DNA of 64,000 nt from contig JAECUM010004982.1 of the NCBI GenBank assembly GCA_016617855.1, positions 1 to 64,000 of the forward strand, written 5' to 3'. The notes under the pieces were generated by a model. It saw only the letters and a list, made by a program, of their open reading frames with translations. It did no database searches and was not told the origin of the DNA. Source of the DNA: Megalonaias nervosa. Taxonomy: Eukaryota; Mollusca; Bivalvia; Unionida; Unionidae. Of this stretch, positions 19,533 to 40,626 are shown piece after piece. How positions within the stretch are numbered: the first letter of the stretch is position 1; each line of letters starts with the position of its first letter. A program made the translations under genes and the position numbers.

Positions 19533-21168
19533 ACAGAGGCTATAGCTTTGGGTCAGGGGTCAGGACCCAGTGGGGAAAACCGGTGTAAAACCCGTATAAT
19601 GACACTACTGTAACCAAGTGTTCATATAACTGGATTAAAGCAACTTTGCGAGATTATTGTGAATTCATTCAAAGGAGTTTTGGACAATACCATTGTGATA
19701 TGTCAATACTGTTGGCACTTCAGCATTTTCAAGGATACTGATAAATCAGTACATTCGAGAACTGGAATTCATTTGGAACTGTATATTCTATTGGACTTGT
19801 GATAGAACGTTTTCGGATTAGTTTGGATTTAACTCACAGGACTGTAGGTTCATCTTAAATTTTCATTTTGCAACTTACAGAATTAAGTTATTAGCTAAGT
19901 TTTACAAAACTTGTTAGTTTTGCTTCTTTCTGTTACTTAGTTCAGAAAACATTTATAATTCTTAACATTCAATATTATCCATTACTGTCAGTTTAAAACG
20001 ACACTGCATTGTCTTACCAGGAATCCTGTGCTGTGTAGCATAAAGGGGGCGCTCTACAGAAATTATGAACTTCTGAGAAAGTGACATGAGTAAGGTGATG
20101 TTTTTGGCATTTGCAATGCACAGTGTAGAGAATATTGCCATATCTCTGTTACTTTGATATACTATGGATGAAATTTCTTTGGATATTGTGCTTGTGAAAA
20201 TTGTACATGATCTAAGCACACAGCTAATCAAAATGATTGCTCCCTGATGCTAAAAAAAACAAGAAACCGAAAAGAAATAAAAACCCAGCGTGAAATAATC
20301 TGTCGTACATTATGCTTAGCAGCTATTAAAATTGGGAAAATTAATTTTACCAGACAAGACAATACCAGCTTTTAAAAGTACAATGAATCTTTTACTAAAT
20401 ATATAAAATTGTAAAAATATATGGGCTCTTTTTTTTTTTCTTCTTCTTCTTGTTTATCTAACCATGAAATCCAGAAAGTGAAAATGTTCAAACGGAGCGA
20501 TCATTCTTTTTTTTTTTTTTTTTTTAAATAGATACACATGTAAAGTCAAGCTTTATACTCTATAACCCAAATTACACTTATCAATCATACACCAAAATAA
20601 AAGGAATTAAGGTTTAGTTAACAATTCCTAATATATACAATATACAAGTTTTCAAAAGTCAGTATAACCAGTGATAAAACCTAGAAATTTTCTTTTCTTT
20701 AAAATCTAACCCCAATGTATTATACGAAACTTTACAATTCCACCGAAATGAAGAATTTAGTTGGATACCTTTTGTTTTTGTGCTAATTTTCATTTACAAT
20801 AACTGGTACACAAATGAATAGATCATTAAAGTTCTTTTGTGTCTGTTTGAAATCTCGACCAGTCTAAGCATGACAACGATCTATTTATTGTTTGTTACCA
20901 CCCGATAAATAAAATTGCAACCAATTTTTCCAGCAGATATTCATTTTATTGGGAAATTAAAACACCATAAAATTAAAGATTATTTTTTAAATATAAATGT
21001 TCTTTTCCACTGTAATTTATTGTATTTGTATCATTTTGATAAAGGTTTTTGAAAGTACGTAGGAGATAAACCAAATAGCTGATACTTTATACGTCAATTT
21101 CCGGTTCCGTTAATTGAGAGGCTTTACGTGGCTCTTTTGCCGGGGTGAAAAGTCATTAGAAAGCTGAA
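19533..21168. other. Upstream region of SURF4, no gene seen
   Basis: AT-rich, with T-runs at 20,429-20,440 and 20,504-20,525 and the dispersed repeat listed separately. No open frame with support. The SURF4 promoter must lie near its right end; no TATA box is evident. Confidence 0.4.
19985..20760. repeat. Dispersed repeat A, copy 1
   Basis: Shares many blocks in the same order and orientation with 56,600-57,215, for example the GACAATACCAGCTT and ACACCAAAATAAA blocks. Type unknown. Confidence 0.7.
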
Positions 21169-28709
<7,541 letters not shown>

Positions 28710-31689
28710 TGAATAAACCGGTCATTTCATTGATTAACTCTACACTGGGTATAGAAAGAGATGGAACTGTTAGGTGATTGGGAAGACATGTCTGCTTTGT
28801 GTTCATATATATGTTAAATTAATTGCCAAGAAATTCAGATTGTTCCTAGATTAAATGGTGTATCTGTTTTGAGCTTTAATATCCAGGCTCGGAAAGAAAA
28901 ATGCATCTAAAGAGGTCTTCTGTTTCATTGTGGAAATTGCATTGTGGTAGAAAATGCATCGTCAGATATTATCTTTCTATAGACTAAAAAAATGTTAGTC
29001 TCATAGTTACAAGATTATCCTGTCTTTCTTAAATGCATCATAAGCATTTGTGTATTCAGCAGGAGTTTGTAGTGCAACTGGTTTATTAGGAGGAGTTAGT
29101 AGTACAGCGGATGTTGAAAAATGGAATAACGCTGCTATGCTAATGTAAAGGAAAACACTTGCTTTTGCTGATTAGGAGATTACTAAGAAAGGAAGCATTC
29201 AATTAACATTGTTGATATTGATCTTTGCAAGTATCGCAAACCTCATATTGTATAAAATCTTAATGTCACTGTGTAACATGTCACTTGCTTGAGTCCAGAG
29301 TTTTTTCCATGTGTGACTTAACCATAATGTTTTCTGTTTTTGTTACTTACGTAATGTTATATATTTATATGCATACATTCTTCAAATGTATACTTTTTAT
29401 CATGGTATGATCCACTGTTGAAAATTCTAAAGGGTTGTGTATTCTAAAAAGGACACAGAGAAATGCTACCATATTGAGTGAATTTGAATTATTGAAATCA
29501 AACTGGAACTTACATTTATGTTACATTTCATGCTTGATAATAGACTTACTTCAATAAACAGATATTCCCATGGCATCATTGCCTATCCTTCTTTTAACTT
29601 CTTTTTTGAAAAAGAAAATTCTTCAGCTTTTTTCTGTCATTTTGCATATTTATTCTTTTTTCAACTTTTAGTAAAGAAATAATTTTTTTGCCATTTAATC
29701 CTGAGTATGTACTTTTATATCAGTTATGAAATATCTCCTATAGTTCAGTTGCTCAAAGGGGAACTGAAATTCATAATCTTAATGCCAGTGCCATGTCACT
29801 ATCAGTAAGCTTCGCTTTCAGCAATGTAAATACCTTGTCCATGCTAGATGTAACAATTCCCTGTTCTAGCGATCACTTCAAACACATGTATCGACCCATT
29901 CTGACCTATCTCATCAGCCTGTGCACTATGGCACATCCTCATTTTCTTTTTCAGACAAGCATTGAGTCAGCACATTGAAAGAATCGCTATAAAGAGGAAA
30001 AACAAATATTTACAAGTGATGGTTTTGATAAATACCAGGGCTTGAGATATATAATTCTTTGTAGTGAAATTATCCTCTGTCTTTATCTATCAAAAAATGA
30101 TTGTTTAATAACGATAATTTGTCAAGTCCTGCATTTTTGCACAATAAGCGACCTATCCTTCATACTGCATAAAGGCGCAGGACTTTGCAGTAGGAATATA
30201 TAATCGGTTTTATGGGCCCTCAGAAAATGACCCATTCACAATTAACACAACAGTTTTACAATTGATGGGGGTCTCGATATTCTTGTGATTATCGTTATTA
30301 ATGCAATAGTATGGAGACAACTTGAGATTAGTTTAAGTAGAGATTCCTGGCACCTGAAATGTTTCTATAATGTTAAAAATTTTTACTATAACTCGACAGT
30401 GATGTTCTTGTGTTTATAATTTGGAAACATAATAAAACAAATAAACTCTGACTTTCTTGTTTTTCGATATAGATCAGTAGTAAAGAATAACATGAGGATG
30501 ACACAACCATTGCTTTTATATTTCACAGTTTTGTAATGATGCTAAAGTTTCTTATTTAGAGATGTCTTAAATGGTTAGTGAGTTTGTGAATGGGACACAA
30601 ACACAAGTTGTACATCATCAATATAATGTACAAATGTACATGATGTTCTTCGTAATCCTTGGTATGTGGAGCTTCTATTTTCAACCTATACCATTTATGG
30701 CTGTCATCTATGTATCCCTTGCTGCTACTTCCTCGCTCAACTATTGTCTGACAAGTTGCACAAAACCTGAGCAAAGTTCAAGAATCTGTATGATGAAATA
30801 AAAGGGGGGGGTCACCGTTGCCACATTGAGGTTCATTCATCTGCCAGGTTAGTGCCCCCCTCTCCCCCCCCCCACCAGACGCTGAAGCTTCACAAGTGTG
30901 AATTTGAGTGGATTCTATTGGCTAGCCTCTTGGTTAAGTCTTTAGAAGCTAAGGCCAGATCAATAGTGATCACAGCTTCACATGCCGACCTGTTTTTCAA
31001 TTTACTGAAGGAAGAATCGACAGTTACAGGCTCTGGCTAAGACTTATGATGGCTGAACCATTGGATTTTGAGACATTATTTGTAAGTTTCATTCCCACTG
31101 TTGCTTTTTAGGATTTTAGGGACAAACACCATAGGTCCTTTGTGTCGATAGCTGGCTTATCGAACCAGTCAGTACTCATGCACAGCATAAGTTACTCACC
31201 AGTCGGTCACTATTCCAGTGAAAATGTACACAACCATAACAACATAGTAGCGAATCCCCCTATAAGTGCACTCCATGAATGAAATGGGAAGAGTGGAGAG
31301 ACAAGGTAAATAAAAAGAAGTCTACTTTTGTCCCCTGCTTTTCCAAATAATGGAGGGGATGGGGAGATTATACTTAGGAACACCTCCACTCCACAGCAGT
31401 GCATACCTCTTTAGTATGCATGGGTGTTCAAATGGCCTTCGTTTTAGAGGCCTGGTCAAACATCACAGAAGATTGGTGGGTCCTTTCTGTAGTGAAGATG
31501 GGTTTACATTGATGCTTTACAGAACTCCTTCTCTCTGAAGGACACCCATCTTCCGTCAATCGTATTTCAATTAAAGGAAGAAGTGCATGACTTTCTTCAG
31601 AAGGTTGCAGTAGAATGGGTTCAGAACATTCAGTCATGAGCCTTCTGTTCCCAGATATTTATGATCCCAACAAAGGGCAGAAAAATGAG
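28710..31689. other. 3' flank of SURF4 and intergenic DNA
   Basis: No supported gene. Short frames at 30,571-30,801, 30,852-31,040 and 31,350-31,538 have no recognisable motif or splice context. G/C-runs occur at 30,803 and 30,860. Confidence 0.4.
29553..29558 (+). terminator. Possible distal polyadenylation signal of SURF4
   Basis: AATAAA, 844 bases past the stop. Another AATAAA at 28,712-28,717 is only two bases after the stop and is less likely to be used. Confidence 0.4.
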
Positions 31690-31985
31690 GCTTATTATAG
31701 ATCTTTTGAACATCTTGTATCTAATTCTCTAGAATGGATGTTCATATCCACATGGGCTTTTCGCTACTTGGTCCTAAATAAAAATGATGACGATTTTATC
31801 AAATATGACTGCCATAGTAGCCATCTTGTAAACCTTGCTATATCTACTGCTCTTGAATGGATGATCTTTTAAACATGTGGTTTTCACCTAAAGATTTATT
31901 ATGATGTCTAGTTCTTCTGTGAAAATGGTGCTGATAAGATGTCAAATTTGGCTACCATAGCAGTCATTTAAAAAATCTTTTATCG
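31690..31985. repeat. About 150-bp divergent tandem repeat, locus 1
   Basis: Two units containing GAATGGATG-TCATATC, CATGGG-TTTTC-CT, TTGGTCCTAAAT-AAAATG and GCCATCTTG-AAA elements. The same unit recurs at 35,075-35,720 and 48,560-49,560. The frame at 31,615-31,872 is this repeat translated. Confidence 0.6.
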
Positions 31986-31989
31986 CTAC

Positions 31990-32132
31990 TTGAGGCCCGA
32001 GTGGTCTAAAGCGCTCACCGTTACGGATCATTGCCATCTCACCTCTGTCTGTGTGAGTTTGAGTCTCGGGTTCGGCCAATGTGAGTATGTGAGAAGGCTT
32101 GCCAGTAGCTTCTTGTGTGTCAGTGGTTCTTT
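31990..32132 (+). repeat. SINE copy 2, 5' part
   Basis: tRNA-like head (GAGTGGTCTAAAGCGCT) and body up to AGTGGTTCTT. The 3' part is found at 34,985-35,075, so the SINE is split by an insertion. Confidence 0.85.
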
Positions 32133-34984
32133 GTAACGTGGGACTTTAAACATTAAAGCCTCCTTAAATGATTTGGCGTTCGTTAACTAGGGAGTGACCT
32201 CTCACGGTGTTATTGCCCAGTGTGGACGGATAGATGGAACGTTAACAGATAGCTGAGCAAGGTTATTGAAAGAAATAACTACGAGCCCCCTTTAACAGTA
32301 AATAAAAATAAATAATCAATTAGTACATAACCAAAATTTCACTTTCAACTAATACAACAGATCTACTAAAATAAATGTAATCAATTAATGCATAATCAAA
32401 ATTTCACTTTCAATTAATACATGGCCAAAATTTCACTTTCAATCCAACGGATTCTCATTGATAGAATTTAGTCGCAGTGTTCAATTTACATCATATTACG
32501 AGTAATGAATTTTGAGTTAAATTCCACGCTTGACAGCATCACATGGCGCCTGTCTCCTCTCGTCTTGTTTCCACGTCTAATGCGTGCTCTTTGGTCCTCT
32601 TTCTGACCCCTGTTTATTCCGACCTCTCTTAGATGTGGATTTCCCCTTGACTCATCGGGTCTTCCTTTTCTCTTCTCCTTTCCTTTCTCTCTCTCGGAGT
32701 ATAAAGCTGTTTCCTTAATTATCTCTTCTCACAAAAGTAACTAAAGGCAATACTGTTTCTGAATTACTTGAATTCAGACAACGACCACGCTATCTGCAAT
32801 TCAGGTACGGAATCTTAATTTCGTACAATGTCATACAAACAATAAAGAAAATCTCAACAATGGCATGCACAAATTACAAAAATGCATAGATATTGACTCA
32901 ATTCACACTCGTAATTCCTTATTTAAATAATAAACAAAATTATCACTGCTATGGTATTGTATTTCTATTCAATATATGCTCAGATCTGCTATCCACTGTT
33001 CAAAATATTCCGGACGATAGACCCCCACTTTGTAACGGGGGACTTCTTAAATATTAAAGCCTCCTTAATTGATTTGGCGTTCGTTAACTAGGGAATGACC
33101 TCCCACGGTGTTATTGCCCAGTGTGGACGGATAGATGGAACGTTAACAGATAGCTGAGCAAGGTTATTGAAAGAAATAACAACTACGAGCCCCCGTTACC
33201 AATAAATAAAAATAAATTTAATCAATTAGTACATAAGCAAAATTTCACTTTCAACTAATACAACAGATTTACTAAAATAAATGTAATCAATTAATGCACG
33301 ACCAAAATTTCACTTTCAATCCAACGGATTTACATTGATAGAATTTAGTCGCAGTGTTCAATTTACATCATATTACGAGTAGTGATTTTTGAGTTAAATT
33401 CCACGCTTGAAAGCATCACCTGGCGTCTGTGTCCTCTAGTCTTGTTTCCACGTCTAATGCGTGCGCTTTGGTCCTCTTTCTGACCCGTTTATTCCGACCT
33501 CTCTTAGATGCGGATTTCCCCTTGACTCATCGGGTTTTCCTTATCTTCTCCTTTCCTTTCTCTCTCTCTCTCTCGGTGTATAAAACGGCTTCCTTTAATA
33601 CGAGAGTATTACGAGAGCTAGTTATGTTTCAACAATTATTTGCATATATATATAAACTCTGTTCGTTCGTATTCAGATTGGCGATTCACACTGCACAAAT
33701 TCTGACATGATGTGATCTTAACAAATAACGGTCCTTACAAATTTCGGTATTTCGGTAAGATACACGCTATATTTGTACAAATGACCTTAGCTTGAAGTTC
33801 ATTGCCCTCGCCGCATGGCAATTGATTAGAAATTACCACGTGTTCTCTACAGACACATGCGGCCGTATATACCAGCATACATTACTACACGTCTCATTTA
33901 CATCTGACTAGTCCATTCGTGTTCAATATGATAAATGTTCAATTACTTATGGCATAATATTCACTAAATCTAACTACAATAACCAATAACCTGTAAGATC
34001 ATTTAAGCATTGCGAAATCATATATAAATGTACAATTATCATTAACTCACGACAACAATATCATCCTACACAGGAAATCAATTTATGTAACCATAAAAAA
34101 TATGACACATCTGTGTATTAGGGTTAAGTCATAAATCTCTATGAAATACTGCATATTTGAACATTCTTTGGGTTACATCATGAATCCTTATGAAAATACT
34201 GCACATTGAATATCTATTACATGTAATCCGTCAATTCTATCAATAAACTAACTGTAAAATTAATAAATTGCATACAAGTCTAGCATCAACAGAATCCTAT
34301 GAACTTGAACAATCGAGACATAGCATGAATCATAAGCATATCAAACACATTTGCATAAAATAAACAAATGAAAATAGAATATTATATTGAAACTAAAATT
34401 GCGTACCTTAATGCTGTTCTTTCTGTCTCCCCACACAATCGTGTGTCAAATCTATATAGCCTGTTGTTTTTTTCCAAGACAGCTATCTGACCTTTCTTCG
34501 TTAACGAGAGAAACACAATTCTATTGTTCCCACGGAGTTAGACCTTTAGTCTTCTCACAAGGCAAGAGTCGAACTGAAGAATTCTGAGCAAGTCGGTACC
34601 CTAAATTCTAGTTTCCCAAAGTGTACACCTTAATTCTTTACTGACCAATCGGAAGTAACTGTTCCTAAAATTCTGCCCAAATAATCACGTCTTTCATCAG
34701 ATTTCACCAGCCTAAAATATGCTGCAATTAGCTTTCCTCTGAAGATCAATTATTTGATATAAAGTCCTCTCCCGACTGATAACTCTATGTACGCTGTGTC
34801 ACTATACCATTACGATGACTCGGTCAAATTCTACTGAAGCTTAACGTAGACCCTTTTATGTTTCAGAGATGAAATAAGAGAAATATCAGTGAACTTTCTC
34901 AAGACCTTTTGGCTTGACTAAGCTAACTTCAATGTACAATTTATTCACATTAAGTTTCAATAAGTCTTCAAAATTCGCCACATC
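32133..34984. mobile_element. Unclassified 2.85-kb insertion with direct repeats of about 560 bp
   Basis: Interrupts SINE copy 2. 32,134-32,710 and 33,034-33,600 are direct repeats, both opening TAACG-GGGACTT and sharing GGCGTTCGTTAACTAGGGA, TGCCCAGTGTGGACGGATAG and a TATAAA near their ends. In the second copy GTAACGGGGGAC is mirrored by GAGCCCCCGTTAC at 33,186-33,198. The outermost bases TGTAACG and CCACA are LTR-like (TG..CA). No coding region for transposition is seen, so it may be a non-autonomous or rearranged LTR-derived element. Confidence 0.55.
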
Positions 34985-35075
34985 GCATTCTTCCTCCACC
35001 ATTTATACTGGCCGCCATGTATAGCCGATCTTGTGCTGAAAAATGGTGTTAAACCTTCAACAACAACAACAACAA
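34985..35075 (+). repeat. SINE copy 2, 3' part
   Basis: CTTCCTCCACCATTTATACT, then GGCCGCCATGTATAG, GTGCTGAAAAATGGTGTTAA and a CAACAACAAC tail. Completes the head at 31,990-32,132. Confidence 0.85.
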
Positions 35076-35720
35076 TTATCGCTACTCCTGCTGAATGGAT
35101 GGTCATGTCAACATGGAGTTTTCACTAAAAGTCTTCTTATAATGTCTAGCCAGTATTAATGAAATTGGTGCTGATCAGGGGCCCAATATGGTCACTGCAG
35201 TGGCTATCTTGAAGATCTTATCACTACTCCTTCTACATAGATGGTCACATCAACATGGGGGTTTCACTAAAAGATTTCTTATGATGTCAGATTGGCCCTA
35301 AATAAAAATGGTGCTGAAATCCAATATGGCCACAACGGCAGCCATCTAGAAATTCCTGCCGTATCTCCTCCTGAATAGAAATTTGTATTCATATGGGTTC
35401 TCACCCAAAGATTTCTGGTGGTGTCCAGTTTGATTGTAAATGAACACGGTGCCGATCTGACATCCAGTATGTCTGTCACAAAGCAGCCATCTTAAATATC
35501 ATGTCACCACTACTCCTCCTGAATGGATGGTCAAATCAACACGAGGTTTTCAAGGAAAGACATCTTGTGATATCTGCTTGGTCCTAAATGAAAATGGTGC
35601 CAATTTTACTTTCAGTATTGCGGCCACAGTATCCTTATCCTTGTAGAAATATGAATGGAAGATCATTATGAAATGGGGTATTGACTAAAAGACTTCTAAT
35701 GATGTCTGCATTGTCCTAAA
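35075..35720. repeat. About 150-bp divergent tandem repeat, locus 2
   Basis: Four or five units of the same family as locus 1, with AAAATGGTGCTGA, CCAATATGG-CAC and ACTCCT-CTGAATGGATGGTCA blocks. Confidence 0.65.
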
Positions 35721-35722
35721 TG

Positions 35723-35830
35723 AAAAGGGTGAGTGAGTAGCTTTCCATGGGTTGGTGGCTTCTCCCAGGTTTTTCCCCAAAAGAATCTATTGGCTGCCAT
35801 GTATTGCCTGTCATGTTAAACTACAAAACA
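35723..35830 (+). repeat. SINE 3' fragment
   Basis: GAGTAGCTTTCCATGGGTTG through GGCTGCCATGTATTGCC matches the SINE body without the tRNA-like head. Confidence 0.6.
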
Positions 35831-36764
35831 GACTGATACGAATTTCCAGTCCCTGCCGCTTCTATACTGAGCTGATTGAGATGGTCTTCTTTATCAGTTA
35901 GGACATTTAGATTCTATTTTACAACTACTAAAGGGAAAAGGAAGGGTAGGGAAAGGCTTTTTCTCCTCTTCAGGGGTTCAGCTGATATTTCAGCAGCCAA
36001 TATATCTCAAGAGACCTTATGAATCTCTCAGAAAGAATTTCATTGCTCTTGAGGATAAAATTATATGAAGTCAGGGTTACCACTCCTTTCTGGGCACTCA
36101 TCTTTAGACGATTTAATGATAACTATTTTGGAAATTGCACACAACCTGTTCTTTTTACATGTTGTCATTAGCAAACCAGAGCCAAACTATATTTTCTCTG
36201 GGTGTGATGGTCACTGCACATCAGCCACCAAGACTACTGCTGCACAGACAGCAGTCGTCGTCTTCGGCTACAGGGTGAGTAATTTTTCCACATTTTACTT
36301 CTTTCCAGTACTCAGCCACCCTCATTACTTATAAATTCAGCTTAATAATAGTGACAGGCAAGTTATTACTGTCAATAAAATGTAGCTTTTTGAGGGACTA
36401 AAACTAAACTTAATCATGCAGTACTTAAGTGTCACTACTTGGATGCCATCTTGTCACCAAGTTCTAATGTCCTTTAGCCAACGTCCTGAAAAAGAAAGAG
36501 GAAGCTCTATAGCGCAAAAGGCTGATGTATTTCGTCTGCGGTCCCTGCACATGTTCAAAGAATTCTCTAAAACAGGGAGGCTGACCCATCCAGCATGGAT
36601 GAGGTATTTCCACTGCAGAAAGGTAAAGCTTAAATAATAGTGACAGGTAAGTAATACATCATTAAAATTAGTCTTACTTCCCAAGAAACTATAATTTACA
36701 ATCTCATTTAAATTTTAGGTTCCCTATTTCAAGTATCATCCGATTACTTCTTTCCATGGGAACA

Positions 36765-36767
<3 letters not shown>
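35831..36767. other. Intergenic; two unexplained open stretches
   Basis: 36,065-36,334 and 36,416-36,637 are open. The first meets a donor-like CAGG|GTGAGT at 36,273 and the second a GGTAAAG near 36,620. Both are followed by a similar AATAATAGTGACAGG-AAGT block (about 36,344 and 36,636). They could be exons of an unknown transcript; no family is recognised. Confidence 0.25.

Positions 36768-36857
<90 letters not shown>
36768..36857. repeat. (TA)n microsatellite
   Basis: About 45 uninterrupted TA units. Confidence 0.95.
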
Positions 36858-36859
<2 letters not shown>

Positions 36860-36879
36860 TTTTGCACTGCAATTGGTTC

Positions 36880-37385
36880 CATCATCAGGTGGGGATCCCC
36901 TTTCCTAGAGCGATTCAGCGCTGACCCACAACGCTCGCCAGGAGTGCGCCGACTGTTGATCAGCCTGGTATCGATTAGCTTTTACATTGCTTCTCTCTCG
37001 GCCTGTTTGCCAACCTTGGCGACTAATTTCCAGTCTCTAGCTCCTGTAGTCCCAATGATTCCCCTGGCACTCCAAAGGTCTGTGATGAAAACCCACAGCA
37101 TCCTATTTCCACAAGTAGATTCCAGGCCTTGCAGCCGTTCTGCTGCCACTCATGGACGAGAGTTGATACTTGGCCAATTTCCTCTCATGGGCCTCTTCAG
37201 TTCTGACTTACCATAGTACTGTCAGTTGCAACAAAATCGTCGATTTAGTACGTCCTGACCACAGTACAATATTGGGTCTGATGGTGTTAGTTACAGATAC
37301 CTCATAGGAACTTAGCTGTCTTTTTAATTCAGTTCGCATATGCCAGTCCTGCTTTGTTTTTGCCTACAGCTCGTGGAGCATGTAC
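36880..37385 (-). pseudogene. Non-LTR retrotransposon relic (RT C-terminal region)
   Basis: On the minus strand, degenerate frames read RPNIVLWSGRTK, a LELT-like segment (LLQLTVLW), then EEAHERKLAKYQ, DAVGFHHRPLECQG and NHWDYRS. This is the order found after the reverse-transcriptase domain of a widespread invertebrate LINE type. Frames are broken by several stops. It is more GC-rich than its flanks and abuts the (TA)n tract. Confidence 0.6.
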
Positions 37386-37905
37386 TACGTCAGACATATC
37401 CAATAACATAGAACATGGTGGTGGGGGGGGGGACCAGAATTCATTAAAAAAGAAAAAAAAAAAAAAGAAAAGGTTTTCTTTTACAGGTTTGAAGATCCGT
37501 TCTTTTAGAGATGTTTTATATAGTTAGTTAAAGATATTTGAAATAACTAAACCTGATTTATAGACCAAATATGTTACTAAGTCAGAGTGGATCAGTGTTA
37601 GTATTCAAGTCAGAGGTCACAATATTTCTTTCTATAGACATATGTATCAACGTGGAATTAAAAGAATTGCTAATTTTAGAAGAAATATTAAGTTTTCACA
37701 TTTTGTCTCAAGTAGTTAGAAAATGACGACACTGGACCACTTAACGATTGCAAAGTCAAATTTAAAAACTCGTGTATAATGAGAACATTTGTGGACCACA
37801 CTTAAACGATTGCAAAATCAAATTTAAATCTCATATCCCTAACCTAGCACATTTATGGACCACTCATATTTTTTAAATCAAAAGTGCCAGAAGATCCCCA
37901 GATAA

Positions 37906-37949
<44 letters not shown>

Positions 37950-38330
37950 CTTTTTGTGAAATATTCCAAGGAAGGAACATCAGTTTGAATAGAAACAACA
38001 TTAAAATAGTTCGAAGAAATGAGAGACATGTTGACACGATCATATTTGTTTCAATCAATTGTACGAAATTTCCCTGTTGCACAGAAGATGCGCCTTTCTC
38101 GAGACGACTACAAAGATGGAATGTATTGCTAAATTGGAATTAAAGATTATCAAAGTTTGCATTACTACTATTAAACAAATATGACAAGAAGAAATTTATC
38201 TTTTAAAAATGGTTGATATATTTTATAGGCCTCAAATAATCAGCATACAAAAGGCTATATTACAGTGTAGACAACTCTATATGTTGAGGATATTTACGTT
38301 TCTGGAGTAGATGTAGAGAACTTTTTCACG
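37386..38330. other. Intergenic with simple repeats
   Basis: A G-run at 37,421-37,431, an A-rich tract at 37,447-37,471 and (GT)n at 37,910-37,945. No gene seen. Confidence 0.5.
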
Positions 38331-38680
38331 AGTGAAGTGGAAACATTGCATTATCAAGACTTCACAAGTGGAAACATTGCATTATCATGTCATGACTTTA
38401 CGAGTGAAGTGGAAACATTGCATTATCAAGATTTCACAAGTGGAAACATTGCATTATCATGTCATGACTTCACAACTGAAGTGGAAACATTGCATTATCA
38501 TGACTTCACGATTGAAGTGGAAGCATTGCATTGTCATGACTTCACGATTGAAGTGGAAATATTGCAATGTCATGTATTGTCATGACTTCACGATTGAAGT
38601 GGAAATATTGCATTGTCATGACTTCACGATTGAAGTGGAAACACTGCATTGTCATGAGTGGCGAAGCCACAAGTATCAAA
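38331..38680. repeat. Minisatellite with GTGGAAACATTGCA core
   Basis: Nine copies of GTGGAAACATTGCATT-TCA with TGACTTCACGATTGAA spacers, about 33-40 bases each. The first four form a higher-order pair of about 74 bases. Open frames here are the repeat translated. Confidence 0.9.
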
Positions 38681-39328
38681 ATAAAATGTTTCCACTTCAT
38701 GAATGAAATATTTCTGCATATCTACTAAACAAACTGTACATTATCTTTTTATTAGCTAGTCTTTAAAGGACAAAACCATCGATTTGCATAGGTATTCGCC
38801 ATTCTGTGCCAAAAACAATGAACAGCTAAATTCCTAAATATTGCAATACTTTGGAACAGCGGCGTTTAAAAAATGTAGCTTTTACGTATCATTCTTCAAA
38901 CTGTGTATTTTATCAAAATAATGACTGCATTCTTACAAAAATGAGGATATCTCTTTCTTCGCTAACAGTTTTCATGCGCGGATTGACACTGTTATTGTGT
39001 GGTAATGTATTTAGAAACATGATGGAGAGGTTAAATTTGATGGATAGCTGAGTGCGAGATTTTTAAACAAAATATTTTTAACGATTGTTAGTGTACCTGC
39101 AAAGATTTCCATTCTCTATTTTGTTTATTTCTACATTCAAAAGAGAAATAAATTTTGTGTGGTTCAGACAAGCTGACATTCTAGTTTGGTAGCAGGAGCT
39201 GCATCCAAGTTTATATTGTCATATAATTTGCGGTTTGCGATCAACACTAATCAACTCCCGATCGATTTCAAACAAGATTGTGATGCAAGTTGAAAGTGCT
39301 ACTTAAATGATGTTATAACTTTATTTAA
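38681..39328. other. Intergenic, nothing recognised
   Basis: No coding frame with support; a short inverted echo of the minisatellite core lies at 38,689-38,700. Confidence 0.4.
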
Positions 39329-40626
39329 CAGACCTGTGCACCCTCCGTATTTTTCCGTATTTAGTACGGGAAAAAATATCAAATACGGAAATACGACTTC
39401 AAGAGCTAAATCCGATTTTGTGCGAGGTAAAATACGGAAAATTTGTATTTGACAAGTACGAAAAACAAAGAAGGGAAAGAAGCACGAAAATAAAGCAATA
39501 GTCAGACCCGGTTATCACGATTACGTCGGGAATGTCAAAAAATCGTCAACATAATCGGGTCCCGAGATATCAGGATTTAGTCGATAAATCTACTGCAGAA
39601 CAATGATTATGCATCTTAAGTACCAAAATGCGGAGTTTTGTTTCTAAAAACAAATGACATTTCAAATGCACAATAAAAATAATAATGCAGTCATACCTGG
39701 TTGCAGAAAAAAAGAAGATTGGATGTCTTTCAAATGAGATTAAGTAACAAGTCACACATTTTTACAACAATAAGTTACTACAACATGTCAGTGGTCTAAA
39801 GTTGTTTTTATTTCCCTGTGAATAGCCTCATCCCTTTGGTAGCCTCAGCAAGAAAATGGTTTTCTCACGCTATCCAAAATCTAGGCTAATAGAAGTACAT
39901 GCACATGTAGGACTATACTTTTTTTTAAAAAGTGTTTTCTTTCATTACAGCTGACTTGTGACTAGCAGCAAAATTTAACTGACCATAATTGTGTGTGAAA
40001 ATCAATAGTTATTTTTATCGTCATTGGTTCCTTTACACCAGTATATGCCAGTTTTTACTGATAACATTTGCTTCTGTACTGGAAAAGGACGGGGCTGTTG
40101 ATATTCATGTACCGACAAACTGTAAAATGTGTTTGAAGTCTTTGAAGTTAACTGTCCCGACATCAAATTCTGTATGAAGCCAAACTTATCCCATTCATAC
40201 AGTTGTAGTCCCATATCCCTCCCGACTTTGATTACTGACCGTCGGCAAAAGGGGGGGGGGGCGGCTAGTCTCTTTGATGGATTGCAAGACTTTGATATTC
40301 AAGACAAAAACAATACATATGAAAACACTTCTCTTTCTGTTTCAAATTCGCCTTCTGCTACTTTGCGTTTGTGTTGAAGAATATGTAATCATGGTACAGC
40401 GATCGACAATTTAAAAAAAAAAAATACTGGGCGCTATGGATTTTTTTTTTTACAATACCGTTGGTGCTTTTATTTACTCTTGTTCAAAACAAATGTATGG
40501 GGGGGGGCAGCTCACAGGGGCTCGTATCGTTGCTTACAATTTACCGTCATACATGTACTATATAATAACTACAAGGGAGGACACTTCTCTCCTATCTTGC
40601 GCGACCTATTTAAGAATAAACGCTGA

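Noticed and set aside
31615..31872. 85-codon frame as a gene
   Set aside because: Most of it lies in the 150-bp tandem repeat family found at two other loci.
36065..36637. Missing FPGS exons
   Set aside because: The two open stretches do not match any part of FPGS that I can recognise, although their donors look usable.
38332..38706. 124-codon and 82-codon open frames
   Set aside because: Translations of a minisatellite in two frames.
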